Positions 18,387-27,900 of a stretch of DNA of 64,000 bases are shown here, piece by piece. This DNA comes from Psychroflexus gondwanensis ACAM 44. Its GTDB lineage: Bacteria; Bacteroidota; Bacteroidia; Flavobacteriales; Flavobacteriaceae. The position numbers were made by a program, and so were the translations under genes. The stretch spans positions 124,001 through 188,000 of the forward strand of contig NZ_APLF01000005.1 in NCBI RefSeq assembly GCF_000355905.1, read 5' to 3'. A model generated the notes under the pieces. The model searched no databases and was not told the origin of the DNA. It saw nothing but the letters and a program-made list of their open reading frames with translations. The first letter of the stretch is position 1; every line of letters starts with the position of its first letter.

Positions 18387-19730
18387 TTAGTCAAAATCGT
18401 TAATGCGTTCACTTAAGTCGAAGATTTTAGCTTTAGGCAAGATAGATTCTATAATACTACTTCCCGCAGCACTTCTATATCCTCCAGCACAGTGGACCAT
18501 AATAGGCTTGTCTGTTGGAATAGTTTTGGCTGAAGCTCTCAATTCGTTAAGAGGAAAATTCTTAGCGGAATCAAATTTTTGAGATTCGTTGAATTCGCTT
18601 ACATTCCGAATATCTATAATAGTATAGTGATCTGGATGTTGTTTAAAATCCGTGTAATCTAAATCATTAGAAGATTCAAAATTTACTTGGCCAAGCGTTA
18701 AGACCGCTTTTATTTGAGATTCATACCCTATTTTAGCAATTCTAGACAGAATTTCATCGTAATCTGAAATAGAGTCTAATACTAAATAGAACTCTTCGTT
18801 AGGTTGGACTATAGATCCAATCCAAGTTTCAATTTTATCATTCTCAGACCTAGCCATGATATTGAAGCTTTTTGGCAAATGGTTGGCTTTATAAACGGCT
18901 TGGGGACGAGTATCTATGATTGGTGCATCTGCATCAAAAGATTCCACGTTCAGGTGAACAGGAATATCAGAAATAGACTTCCTAAATGCTGCAGCTCCAG
19001 TTTTGTTGATATCTACATTATGCCCAAAGTAAGAGGGAATAAATGGTTGTCCATCCAAGATTTCACCAACAAATTCTTCTTCAGTTTGCTCTTGGAAAGC
19101 CCAGTTACCTATACGTTCGTTACCTAATGTACTGGTGGTGTCTGTACTCATGTTTTTACCGCATAAACTTCCAGCTCCATGAGCAGGATAGACCCATACA
19201 TTATCGGATAGGTGATTGTATTTGGTAGTCATTGTTTTATACATTGCCTGCGCCAACTCTTTTCGCTTAGCAGTCATATTTCCTGCTTTTTCTCTTAGGT
19301 CTGGTCGGCCTACATCCCCAATAAAGAGAGTGTCTCCAGTAAAAATAGCTTCTTTGGTAGTCGCTTTATCTACTGCATGAATGGTTATGCCATCTGGAGA
19401 ATGTCCAGGGGTGTGGATACATTTAAAAGTAATATCATTCATTTTAAGTTCTTCACCTTCATCAAAACTTTGGTGCGGATAATCTGCACCCACCAATTTA
19501 CTCACGTAAATTGTAGCGCCAGTTTCTTGATGTATTTGCAGGTGACTACTCACAAAATCAGCATGAGGATGCGTCTCAAAGACAGCAACTATTTTTGCTT
19601 TTTGCTCTTCTGCATAGTCATAATAAGGTTGTGGGTCTCTAGCGGGATCTACGAGTGCCATTTTTCCATCGCTCACAATAGCGTAAGATAAATGCGATAA
19701 GGGTTTGTCGTTATATTGTTTAATTGTCAT
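18387..19730 (-). CDS. Persulfide dioxygenase-like MBL hydrolase fused to two rhodanese domains
   Basis: A 447-residue soluble enzyme. The N-terminal ~240 residues are a metallo-beta-lactamase fold of the ETHE1/persulfide-dioxygenase kind: THPHADF, TPGHSPD, TGDTLFIGDVGRPDL and YPAHGAGS supply the His/Asp metal ligands. Two rhodanese domains follow. The first (about 265-345) has no Cys in its active loop and should be inactive. The second has the catalytic loop CAGGYRS. The layout resembles CstB, which oxidises persulfides and transfers sulfane sulfur. It lies 15 bases downstream of the HMA gene on the same strand and near a Crp/Fnr regulator, so a sulfide/persulfide detoxification unit is likely (inference). 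Confidence 0.9.
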   Translation of the reverse strand: MTIKQYNDKPLSHLSYAIVSDGKMALVDPARDPQPYYDYAEEQKAKIVAVFETHPHADFVSSHLQIHQETGATIYVSKLVGADYPHQSFDEGEELKMNDITFKCIHTPGHSPDGITIHAVDKATTKEAIFTGDTLFIGDVGRPDLREKAGNMTAKRKELAQAMYKTMTTKYNHLSDNVWVYPAHGAGSLCGKNMSTDTTSTLGNERIGNWAFQEQTEEEFVGEILDGQPFIPSYFGHNVDINKTGAAAFRKSISDIPVHLNVESFDADAPIIDTRPQAVYKANHLPKSFNIMARSENDKIETWIGSIVQPNEEFYLVLDSISDYDEILSRIAKIGYESQIKAVLTLGQVNFESSNDLDYTDFKQHPDHYTIIDIRNVSEFNESQKFDSAKNFPLNELRASAKTIPTDKPIMVHCAGGYRSAAGSSIIESILPKAKIFDLSERINDFD

Positions 19731-19745
19731 AACTGTTTTTTTTAA

Positions 19746-20015
19746 TTATTGATTTAATTTTCCAGTAGCACAACTTATAAAAGATTTAGCTTTATTGAAA
19801 TAGGTATTAGAGTTTCCAATTATAGGATATCCTAAAACCCTAAGCTTCTCTTCGACTAGGCTTACCGTAGATGGATTGTTGTAATCATAAGAAACTCTTT
19901 CGTTTTCAACATCTACTTCTAGTTGAGAAACATCTTCTAAAGTTTCTAAATTCTTTGTAATGGTATGGGCACAGCCACCGCATTTCAAATTCTGTATTAA
20001 AACTGTAGTTGTCAT
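19746..20015 (-). CDS. Heavy-metal-associated (HMA) domain protein
   Basis: An 89-residue protein with one HMA ferredoxin-like fold. The metal or thiol motif is KCGGCAH, where classical copper chaperones have MxCxxC; the Met is replaced by Lys. A third Cys lies near the C-terminus (FISCATG). Such proteins bind soft metals, and the GGC form is common next to Bacteroidota sulfur and metal genes. It is likely co-transcribed with the MBL-rhodanese gene 15 bases downstream. Its promoter should lie in the 152-base gap behind the Crp/Fnr gene, where a palindrome sits (20150-20165). Confidence 0.85.
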   Translation of the reverse strand: MTTTVLIQNLKCGGCAHTITKNLETLEDVSQLEVDVENERVSYDYNNPSTVSLVEEKLRVLGYPIIGNSNTYFNKAKSFISCATGKLNQ

Positions 20016-20149
20016 AATTTTATCTAATTGTTTAATTTTTATCTGTTAACAAATTCAATATCAAACATTTCTATTTTGAATATATTGAATAGTGTTTTAA
20101 AAGACACATTAAATTTTAAACAAATAAACGGCATTTAATCAAAAAAGAC

Positions 20150-20165
20150 AGTAACAAAAGTTACT
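20150..20165. promoter_or_regulatory. Palindrome AGTAAC-AAAA-GTTACT, candidate Crp/Fnr operator
   Basis: A perfect inverted repeat with six-base arms and a four-base spacer. The inner GTAAC-N4-GTTAC has the same architecture as Fnr sites (five-base half sites, N4). It lies two bases after the Crp/Fnr gene end and 135 bases upstream of the HMA-MBL operon. It is therefore a candidate binding site for that regulator. On the minus strand it is followed by GTCTTTTTT, so a weak terminator for the Crp/Fnr gene is the competing reading. Confidence 0.45.
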
Positions 20166-20167
20166 CA

Positions 20168-20803
20168 CTATCCAATGTTTAATATTTTAATAGAATTCCT
20201 ATTAAGTTTGATTTTGTTGATCTTTTCTAGTTGTTTCAAAAGTCTTGAAATAACAACGCGACTTGTATGTAGGTCGTAGGCAATATCTTGATGAGTTATT
20301 TTAATCTCGGAATCAACATAGTGTTTGGACTTGTTTCTAAGATAGTCTATCAAACGCTCATCCATTCTTTTAAAGGCTATATTATCTATAGTTTCAAGAA
20401 CTTCCATTAAGCGTTCGTGGTAGCTATTAAAAATAAAGTTTCTCCAAGATTTGTATTTTCCCAACCATTCTTCCATCTTTTCAATAGGAATCATTAATAA
20501 GTCTGAATCGGTTTCTGCTACAGCTTTTATTTCACTAATGGCAGAACCCGTACAGCAAGAGAGAGTCATAGCACAGGTTTCTCCTTTTTCTAAAAAATAT
20601 AGCATAAGTTCAAAACCATCATCGTCTTCACGCATCACTTTTATAACACCGTCTAGTAATAAGGGCATAGCCTTCATGTACTGTCCAGGGCGAATCAATT
20701 CTCCTCCAGCTTCAATAGATTTAATTACCCCAACCTCATTGATTTCTTGAATCAACTCCTCTTCAAAAATATGCCCGTAGTTACTTTTTATTTGATCTAT
20801 CAT
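20168..20803 (-). CDS. Crp/Fnr-family regulator with Cys-Cys motif
   Basis: A 211-residue regulator: a cyclic-nucleotide-binding-type beta roll (about 20-120), a dimerisation helix and a C-terminal winged helix (IKITHQDIAYDLHTSRVVISRLLKQLE). The beta roll contains ETCAMTLSCCTGSAIS: three cysteines, two adjacent, where cAMP-binding members have the phosphate-binding cassette. This suggests thiol, metal or persulfide sensing rather than cAMP (inference). It precedes the HMA and MBL-rhodanese genes on the same strand, and the palindrome just after its stop has Fnr-like geometry. It is divergent from the pseudouridine synthase gene. Confidence 0.88.
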   Translation of the reverse strand: MIDQIKSNYGHIFEEELIQEINEVGVIKSIEAGGELIRPGQYMKAMPLLLDGVIKVMREDDDGFELMLYFLEKGETCAMTLSCCTGSAISEIKAVAETDSDLLMIPIEKMEEWLGKYKSWRNFIFNSYHERLMEVLETIDNIAFKRMDERLIDYLRNKSKHYVDSEIKITHQDIAYDLHTSRVVISRLLKQLEKINKIKLNRNSIKILNIG

Positions 20804-20822
20804 ACTTCTTAATGTAATTTTG
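20791..20822 (+). promoter_or_regulatory. Bacteroidota promoter for the pseudouridine synthase gene
   Basis: TTTG (20791-20794), a 20-base spacer, then TAATTTTG (20815-20822): a near-perfect TTTG-N19/20-TAnnTTTG promoter, 29 bases ahead of the ATG at 20852. The -33 box lies inside the start of the divergent Crp/Fnr gene. Confidence 0.65.
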
Positions 20823-20851
20823 CTTAAATATAATTATTGAAATTTTTATTA

Positions 20852-21415
20852 ATGGCTTGTTATAAAATTTTTAAACCTTACGGCATGTTAAGTCAATTTG
20901 TCTATAACCAAAAGCGACGCAAAAATAAGAGATTATTAGGTGAGCTTAGCGATTTTCCTGAAGGAATAATGTCGGTGGGTCGATTGGACCAAGACTCTGA
21001 AGGTTTATTGTTCTTAACAACAGATGGTAAATTTAGCCATCATATTACCTCCTCCGGCGTTGAGAAGGAATATTGGGTGCAAGTGGATGGTATTGCAAGG
21101 GAAGAGGATGTTGAAAAATTGTCTCAAGGCTTAGAGATTAGTATTTATGGTAAGCCCTACCAGACACTAGCTTGTCAAGTTGAACTGATGGATCCACCTC
21201 AAGATTTACCAAAACGTGCCAAAGATATTAGAAATGAAAACGATCATGGAGTAACCTCTTGGTTGTCTATTACGCTTACTGAAGGTAAATTTAGACAAGT
21301 AAGAAAAATGACTGCCAAAGTAGGCCTTCCAACTCTACGACTAATTCGCTATCGAATAGGGGAGCAGACCATCGAACAAATGCAAGCTGAAGACGTGATC
21401 GAAATGCATCTATAA
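20852..21415 (+). CDS. rRNA pseudouridine synthase, RsuA/RluE type
   Basis: A 187-residue single-domain enzyme lacking the N-terminal S4 domain, like RluE. I choose ATG 20852 (MACYKIFKPYG); a TTG at 20837 would add five residues. Motifs: FKPYGMLSQF, catalytic Asp in SVGRLDQDSEGLLFLT and the basic EGKFRQVRKM. It isomerises a specific uridine in 23S or 16S rRNA; the exact site cannot be read from the sequence. It converges on DUF1853 with a one-base gap. A good TTTG/TAnnTTTG promoter precedes it. Confidence 0.9.
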   Translation: MACYKIFKPYGMLSQFVYNQKRRKNKRLLGELSDFPEGIMSVGRLDQDSEGLLFLTTDGKFSHHITSSGVEKEYWVQVDGIAREEDVEKLSQGLEISIYGKPYQTLACQVELMDPPQDLPKRAKDIRNENDHGVTSWLSITLTEGKFRQVRKMTAKVGLPTLRLIRYRIGEQTIEQMQAEDVIEMHL

Positions 21416-21416
21416 T

Positions 21417-22262
21417 TTACCACCAGACCACAAAACATTTAAATGTGTTTTCACTCTCGTCTTTTCTGAACAGCATGGGAGACTGGTTTTGTTCTAACAA
21501 GTGTTGAAGCTGCATTAAGATTTTGGAATAAGAATGCCAATGGGTATGTTGAGTTTCATCTACAAACCAATTGATTTTTTTAGGAATATAAAATTTATGA
21601 TCTTTCCAGGGCTTGTCTAAAAACTCCTTCAAGGTATAATAGTATCCTGAGATGCAATTGAGATTGGTCTTATGGAACCTTATATGACCATTTTCGGGTA
21701 AAAATAAGATCGCTTTAAAGCATAGTCTTTGCTGAATTTTCCACGGGTCCAGATCAAGCTCATTTAAAGTGGCTTCAGCATCTGGATGGTACAATAAAGG
21801 AAACTGCTTAGCTTTTAATTTTTCTACCTTATCGATAAATCGATCGCGCCTATTAGGGCCTATCCAGCAAAAATCTGGATCTTCGTGAAGGCCATCATCA
21901 AACAAATAAATTTTGTTCACTAATTCTACATGAATAACTTTATCAGTGTCATTATCAAAACAGATGAAATCGAACTCACCAAGAGTTGTTTTGTCTTTTA
22001 TGATTTGAAGACTGTAAGCAATCTCCCTATAGCGTCTAGACTGTTTCAGATATAATTGAAAAAACACTTCAGCGCGCTTTCCCAAAAAGCTGAAGGTTCT
22101 AGCCAGTTCAAAAGGAAAAACTTCTAAAGGTGTAATTTTTGGACTTAGAGTGGATTGCATTGCAAGGATCTTTGTCTCTGGAAGTTGATTTACCATCATT
22201 CCAGTTTTCAAAAATCCTTGGTATTGCTTTAAAATTTGTAGGTCGGAATCTTTACTATCCAA
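21417..22262 (-). CDS. DUF1853 family protein, nuclease-like fold
   Basis: A 281-residue protein that I recognise as DUF1853. The N-terminal half carries [10 protein letters not shown]...[10 protein letters not shown], spaced like the E-D-ExK core of PD-(D/E)xK enzymes (a Val-Asn takes the usual position before Lys). His/Trp-rich segments follow and the protein ends in CFVVWW. Function unknown. Its first eight bases overlap the end of deoD, so it is translated as the last gene of the deoC-deoD transcript. That position hints at nucleic-acid or nucleoside salvage, but this is inference. Confidence 0.78.
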   Translation of the reverse strand: MDSKDSDLQILKQYQGFLKTGMMVNQLPETKILAMQSTLSPKITPLEVFPFELARTFSFLGKRAEVFFQLYLKQSRRYREIAYSLQIIKDKTTLGEFDFICFDNDTDKVIHVELVNKIYLFDDGLHEDPDFCWIGPNRRDRFIDKVEKLKAKQFPLLYHPDAEATLNELDLDPWKIQQRLCFKAILFLPENGHIRFHKTNLNCISGYYYTLKEFLDKPWKDHKFYIPKKINWFVDETQHTHWHSYSKILMQLQHLLEQNQSPMLFRKDESENTFKCFVVWW

Positions 22263-22953
22263 GCTCCAGGGCTATTTTTATCATATTACTAAATGTAGAT
22301 TCTCGTTCTTGTGCTGTAGTTTGTTCTCCAGTAATCAAAGAATCAGAGATGGTTAAAATAGCTAGAGCATTAACGTTGTGCTTTGCGGCTATAGAGTATA
22401 ACCCAGCTGCTTCCATCTCCACACAAAGGACGTTGTAGGCAGCCCATTTTTCATGATCCAAAGGATCGTCTGTATAGAAAAAGTCTGAGGACAGGACATT
22501 TCCTGCTTTAAATGAGATCTTTTGATCCCTAGCAGTCTTTATCGCTTTATCAAATAAATCAAAACTAGCGGTTGGGGCAAAATCTCCACCATTAAATCGA
22601 TTTCTGTTTAAAGAAGACGAACTAGACGCCGACATAGCAAAAATAACATCGCGCATTTTGATGTTCTGTTTTATTGCCCCTGCACTTCCTACACGTATGA
22701 GGTTTTTCACTCCAAATTCTGTGATTAATTCATGGGCATAAATACTAATAGACGGAATACCCATACCAGTCCCTTGTACAGACATTTTACGACCCTTGTA
22801 AGTTCCTGTATATCCTAGCATTCCTCTAACTTTGTTATAACAAACAGCATTATCTAGATAAGTTTCTGCAATCCATTTTGCCCTTAAAGGGTCACCAGGG
22901 AGAAGAATAGTTTCTGCGATCTCTCCTTTTTTGGCATTTATATGTACACTCAT
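22255..22953 (-). CDS. deoD: Purine-nucleoside phosphorylase, DeoD type
   Basis: A 232-residue enzyme of the trimeric/hexameric DeoD family. Markers: [18 protein letters not shown] (phosphate loop), [31 protein letters not shown] for ribose binding and [12 protein letters not shown] with the catalytic Asp. It cleaves purine (deoxy)nucleosides with phosphate to base and (deoxy)ribose-1-phosphate. It lies 11 bases downstream of deoC and overlaps DUF1853 by eight bases, forming a nucleoside catabolism operon. A secreted nuclease at 9546 could supply its substrates. Confidence 0.95.
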   Translation of the reverse strand: MSVHINAKKGEIAETILLPGDPLRAKWIAETYLDNAVCYNKVRGMLGYTGTYKGRKMSVQGTGMGIPSISIYAHELITEFGVKNLIRVGSAGAIKQNIKMRDVIFAMSASSSSSLNRNRFNGGDFAPTASFDLFDKAIKTARDQKISFKAGNVLSSDFFYTDDPLDHEKWAAYNVLCVEMEAAGLYSIAAKHNVNALAILTISDSLITGEQTTAQERESTFSNMIKIALELG

Positions 22954-22964
22954 TTTTATAATTT

Positions 22965-23624
22965 TTAGTAATTAGTGGATGAAGACGTTCCCTCTACAAT
23001 AGCAATTCCTGAAGAAGCTCCAATTCTTGTTACACCTAAATTGATGTATTCTTGAGCGGTCTTAGAGTCCTTGATGCCTCCAGAGGCTTTAATCTGAACT
23101 CGATTTGAGATGTTTTCCTTCATGATTTGGACAGCCTTTAGCGTAGCTCCATGACTGCCAAATCCAGTAGAAGTCTTCACAAAGTCGGCGCCAGCTCGTT
23201 CAGCGATCCGGCAAGCCTCGGCAATTTCTTCATCTGTAAGGTTGCAGATTTCTAAGATCACTTTTAAGGTATGAGATCCTATACCATCTTTGACAGCTCG
23301 TATATCGTTTTCAACATATTGAAATTCTTTACTTTTTAATTGTCCTTGATGAAGCACCATATCAATTTCTGAGGCACCTTCTTTTATAGCTTGTTTGGCT
23401 TCCTCAACTTTAGACCTTGTAGAGGTCGCACCAAGTGGGAATCCTACTACGGTGCAGACTTTAACGTCGGATGTTTCTAAGATTTTTGCGGCGGCACTTA
23501 CATAACTTGGGTTGATGCATACCGTTGCAAACTTATAAGCAAGGGCTTCTTCACATAACTTATGAATTTGTACTAAAGTAGCTTCAGCATTTAATAAGGT
23601 ATGATCTATATAGGTGTTTATCAT
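22965..23624 (-). CDS. deoC: Deoxyribose-phosphate aldolase
   Basis: A 219-residue TIM-barrel class I aldolase splitting 2-deoxyribose-5-phosphate into glyceraldehyde-3-phosphate and acetaldehyde. Motifs: YIDHTLL at the N-terminus, [20 protein letters not shown], the Schiff-base lysine in [10 protein letters not shown], and IKASGGIKD. Length fits the family (~220). It is the first gene of deoC-deoD-DUF1853. A TATCTTTA seven-of-eight match to the -7 element lies just upstream on this strand. Confidence 0.95.
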   Translation of the reverse strand: MINTYIDHTLLNAEATLVQIHKLCEEALAYKFATVCINPSYVSAAAKILETSDVKVCTVVGFPLGATSTRSKVEEAKQAIKEGASEIDMVLHQGQLKSKEFQYVENDIRAVKDGIGSHTLKVILEICNLTDEEIAEACRIAERAGADFVKTSTGFGSHGATLKAVQIMKENISNRVQIKASGGIKDSKTAQEYINLGVTRIGASSGIAIVEGTSSSTNY

Positions 23625-23705
23625 AAATGGAAAATTTGAGTAAAGATAAGGGAATGAATTTATTTAAATAAACTGAAGTGCCTCATAATATAACTTTAAA
23701 CCAGG

Positions 23706-23736
23706 TTTGCAGTATTCAAAATATAGTGTACTTTTG
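23706..23736 (+). promoter_or_regulatory. Promoter of the rpsF-rpsR-rplI operon
   Basis: TTTG at 23706-23709, exactly 19 bases, then TACTTTTG at 23729-23736. This is a perfect fit to the Bacteroidota primary sigma promoter TTTG-N19-TAnnTTTG, 26 bases upstream of rpsF. Confidence 0.85.
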
Positions 23737-23762
23737 CAGGCATTAAAATAAAATGTAAAATT

Positions 23763-24101
23763 ATGAATCATTATGAAACTGTTTTCATCTTGAATCCCGT
23801 TTTATCTGAAGACCAGATAAAGGAAACAGTGAAGAAATACGAAGATTTTCTTGTTTCTGAAGGTGCCAAGATGGTGAACAAAGAAGATTGGGGGCTAAAA
23901 AAATTAGCGTACCCAATTCAACACAAAAAGAGTGGATTTTACCACATGTTTGAGTACGAAGTGGCAGGTCCTACTATCGAGCCTTTAGAAGTTATGTTTA
24001 GAAGAGATGAGCGTATGATGCGTTATCTTACTGTTAAGCTAGACAAACATGCTATCGATTGGGCTAAAGAACGAGTTAAACGAATTAAAACCGGCGCGTA
24101 A
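23763..24101 (+). CDS. rpsF: 30S ribosomal protein S6
   Basis: A 112-residue bS6 protein: [18 protein letters not shown] at the start, the [12 protein letters not shown] segment in the middle and [16 protein letters not shown] at the end of the fold. It binds the platform of the small subunit as a pair with S18, whose gene follows after two bases. It is the first gene of the conserved rpsF-rpsR-rplI operon with a textbook promoter upstream. Confidence 0.98.
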   Translation: MNHYETVFILNPVLSEDQIKETVKKYEDFLVSEGAKMVNKEDWGLKKLAYPIQHKKSGFYHMFEYEVAGPTIEPLEVMFRRDERMMRYLTVKLDKHAIDWAKERVKRIKTGA

Positions 24102-24103
24102 TT

Positions 24104-24400
24104 ATGGCAACAATTGAAGAACAATCAAAAGGAAAAAACGACGGTGAGATCAGGTATCTTACCCCGTTAGATATTGAAACAAAAAGCAAAACGCGTTTTT
24201 GTCGTTTTAAAAGAGCTGGTATTAAGTATGTAGATTACAAAAATGCCGACTTCTTGATGGAATTTGTAAACGAACAAGGTAAAATTTTACCAAGACGTTT
24301 AACAGGTACATCTTTAAAATACCAAAGAAAGGTTTCTCAAGCTATCAAACGTTCACGTCATTTAGCTTTGATGCCATATGTAGGTGATTTATTAAAATAA
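24104..24400 (+). CDS. rpsR: 30S ribosomal protein S18
   Basis: A 98-residue bS18 protein. The diagnostic core is [16 protein letters not shown], then [27 protein letters not shown], matching S18. The N-terminal extension (~20 residues, acidic) is typical for Bacteroidota. It pairs with S6 on the 30S platform. It starts two bases after rpsF and precedes rplI by 12 bases. Confidence 0.98.
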   Translation: MATIEEQSKGKNDGEIRYLTPLDIETKSKTRFCRFKRAGIKYVDYKNADFLMEFVNEQGKILPRRLTGTSLKYQRKVSQAIKRSRHLALMPYVGDLLK

Positions 24401-24412
24401 AAAGGCAGAAAA

Positions 24413-24862
24413 ATGGAAATTATACTAAAAAAAGACGTTGACAATGTTGGTTTTACGGACGATCTTGTATCCGTGAAAAATGGATATGGACGTAACTTCT
24501 TAATTCCTCAAGGTCTTGCTGTTTTGGCAACTCCTTCTGCGAAAAAAGTGTTGGCAGAAAACCTAAAGCAACGTGCTTATAAAGAGAAAAAAGTTATCGA
24601 TGAGGCTAAAACTCGTGCTGAAAAAGCAAAAGAGATCGACCTTAAGATCACTTCAAAAACTGGAACTGGAGATAAATTGTTTGGTAGTATTACTACTGCA
24701 GACCTTAAAGATCACCTAGCGAAACATGAAGTAGATATCGATAAAAAATTCATTACTATTCTAGGTGGGAACATCAAACGTTTAGGTCAATATGACGCTA
24801 AGCTAAGATTCCACAGAGATGTTATATTAGATTTTTCATTCGAAGTAATCTCTGAAAGCTAA
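24413..24862 (+). CDS. rplI: 50S ribosomal protein L9
   Basis: A 149-residue bL9 protein: N-terminal RNA-binding domain (MEIILKKDVDNVGFTDDLVSVKNGYGRNFLIPQGLA reads as the family signature), a long connecting helix rich in Ala/Lys and a C-terminal domain (KLFGSITTADLKDHL). Length equals the family norm. It is the last gene of the operon, closed by a terminator 24 bases later. Confidence 0.98.
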   Translation: MEIILKKDVDNVGFTDDLVSVKNGYGRNFLIPQGLAVLATPSAKKVLAENLKQRAYKEKKVIDEAKTRAEKAKEIDLKITSKTGTGDKLFGSITTADLKDHLAKHEVDIDKKFITILGGNIKRLGQYDAKLRFHRDVILDFSFEVISES

Positions 24863-24885
24863 TGTTTTAACTAAGATTTTCTTAA

Positions 24886-24919
24886 AAAAAAGCTGACTCC
24901 CAAACGAGTCAGCTTTTTT
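24886..24919 (+). terminator. Terminator of the rpsF operon
   Basis: A hairpin with core arms GCTGACTC (2492-99 of the 24,800 block, i.e. 24892-24899) and GAGTCAGC (24906-24913), extended by six A-T pairs, loop CCAAAC, ending in a T run. It sits 23 bases after the rplI stop. Confidence 0.92.
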
Positions 24920-24956
24920 ATTATACCTATGAATCAAATTTCAAACACAATCCATT

Positions 24957-27900
24957 ATGAAAAAAAATTACTTTTTAATTATCTTATTTTTAATCAGTTT
25001 TGTGAGCATGGCTCAAGTTACGACTTCTACTATGTCTGGTTTAGTAAAAGACGATTCTGGCCTTACGCTTCCTGGAGCAAACATCCTTGCTACTCATGTC
25101 CCCACAGGATCTGTATACGGTTCAATGACCAACATCGATGGAAGATTTAGAATCAATAACATGAGAATAGGTGGGCCTTATACAGTGGCTATTTCTTATG
25201 TTGGCTTTGAAACCGAGACCTTAGAAAATATCAACCTAGATCTTGGCGAAACTTTCAATATTGAAGTGACCTTACTTATTTCTTCTAATGCCTTAGATGA
25301 AGTTACCATTACCGTATCAGACAATCCTACGTTCTCAAGTCAAAGAACTGGAGCGGCAACTCAAGTAACGAGTAGAGATTTAAAACGCTTGCCCACCATT
25401 TCCAGATCAGCTCAAGATTTTACAAGGCTTGAGCCCACAGCAAGTGGAAATTCTTTTGGAGGTAGAAATGATCAATTCAACAACTTTACGTTAGATGGAG
25501 CTGTTTTCAATAATCCTTTTGGATTGGATTCACCAACTCCTGGTGGACAAACAGGGGCGCAGCCTGTGTCCTTAGATGCTATTGAGCAAATAAAGATAAC
25601 TACAGCACCTTATGATGTTACACTTTCTGGTTTTACAGGAGCTTCTGTGAACGCAGTGACTAAAAGTGGTGACAACACCTTTAAAGGAACTGTATATTCT
25701 TTCTTTAGAAATGAAGATTTAACCGGTGGTAAAATTGAAGGTCAGGACGTTCCCAAAGCAGATCTAGAGCAACTACAATACGGTGTGAGTATTGGAGGGC
25801 CAATTGTTGAAAATAAATTATTTTTCTTTGTCAATTTCGAAAAAGATGATCGTACAGATCTAGGATCTCCATTTTCACCAAATAGAGGTACAGGAGCTAT
25901 TAATGAGTCTAGAGTATTAGCTTCAGATATGATTGCGGTTTCTCAAGCTTTGTCAGATTTAGGCTACGATACAGGACGTTTTGAAGACTTTAATTTCAAT
26001 TCAGAATCGACCAAGGGAATTATTAAATTGGATTGGAATATCAATCAAAATCACAAAGCAGCTTTTATCTATAATTTCTTGAAAGCTTCAAAAGATACTC
26101 CAGCTAACAGAACAGCTTTAGGCTTTAGAGGTCCTAGTCCTTCGGTTATTCAATTTGAGAATTCAGCCTATGAAATCAACAACAACCTCGATTCTTTTCA
26201 ATTTGAACTGAATTCAACGTTTGGGAATGTTTCTAACAAATTTCAAGCTGGTTACACTTATTTTGATGATTTTAGAAATCCATTTTCGACTCCAGCACCT
26301 CCTATTACCATACAAGATGGGAACGGATCCAATTACATCATTGCTGGACACGAACCTTTTTCTATCAATAACGAATTGCAACAGAAAGTTTTTCAAGTGA
26401 CCAATAATGTCAATATTTTTGTTGGGGACCATTCGATAACTATTGGTGGGGCTTTTGAACGATTTGAATTTGATAACTCCTTTAATTTAGGGGGATATGA
26501 TAATTTCGGTAATCCTAATGGATATTTTGGAACTTTTAATGCTTATCCTTCTGTCAATGCATTTCTAGCAGATGCAAGTGCAGGTGCCCAAAGTGCAATT
26601 GCTCAAAATCTAGCTTTTGCTCAATCTACTTTCGATTCTAGAAATGACAATGGTGTTGGAAACGACGGAGGTTGGAGACTCTCTGAAACCAATGTAGGTC
26701 AGCTGTCTTTTTATGCTCAGGATGAATGGAGTATGACCGACAATTTCAAGCTAACCTTCGGTTTGCGTTTAGACAAACCCTTATATTTTGATACCGATGA
26801 GAAGATTCAAAAATATATAGATATCGATAATGGCGCTACAGTGGATCCAACAACGGTCTATTTTGATCCTGAAACCAATGCAGAAACGACTTTAAATTCA
26901 ACTCAATTACCTACAGATCAATTTTTAATATCTCCTAGAATGGGTTTCAACTGGGATGTTAGAAATGATAAAACCCTTCAAATCCGTGGAGGAACCGGAG
27001 TGTTTACTGGTAGATTACCTTTTGTTTGGATCGGTAATCAGGTAAGTGGAGCCGATCAAGGATTTTTCCAAATCGTAGATCCAGACTTTAAGTTTCCGCA
27101 AGTTTGGAGAACCAATATTGGACTAGATTATAAATTTGAAAATGGACTTATTGCAAGTTCAGATATTTCTTATACGGAAGACCTTAATGCTGCACATGTT
27201 CAAAACTGGGGACTCAAAGAGCCAACAGGAACTTTGGAAGGCGTAGATAGCAGAGCTATTTATAGGGCAGCAGATAAGGGCGAAAACGATGCGTATGTCT
27301 TTACAAATTCCAATAAAGGACGCATTTTTAATGCAGTAGGAACTTTGAAAAAGTTTTTTGATAATGGACTCTATATTAGCACATCTTATAGCTATTTGAA
27401 TGCTAAAGATGTAAACTCTATAGAAGCTGAAATTACAGGAGATGCTTTTACCTTTAACCCAACAGTAGGAAACGCCAATAATGATGCGTTAGGCTTTTCC
27501 AAATATGGAGATACACATAGGTTTATAGCTGTTATTTCCAAAAATTGGGAATACGGGAAGATTAATCAATGGGAAACAACAGTGTCTAGTTTTATAGAAT
27601 ATGCTCAAGGTGGACGTTATAACTTTACCTACGGAGGAGATATCAATAATGATGGGTCAGATAGAAATGATTTGCTATATATCCCTACCGTTCAGGAGTT
27701 GGATCAAATGACCTTTTCTGGTCCTGGACAAGCTGAGGCTTTTAATACTTTTATTGAAAATAACGATTATATGAGTGATAATCGAGGAAGTTATTTTGGA
27801 CGTTATGGTGCTAAAGCCCCATGGAGAAGTACAGTGGATATTAAAATACTTCAAGATTATAACTTTAAAGTTAACGATACTAAAATCAACACAATCCAGA

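Noticed and set aside
20150-20165. Palindrome purely as terminator of the Crp/Fnr gene
   Set aside because: Only two G-C pairs in a six-base stem make it thermodynamically weak; its Fnr-like symmetry fits an operator better, although both remain possible.
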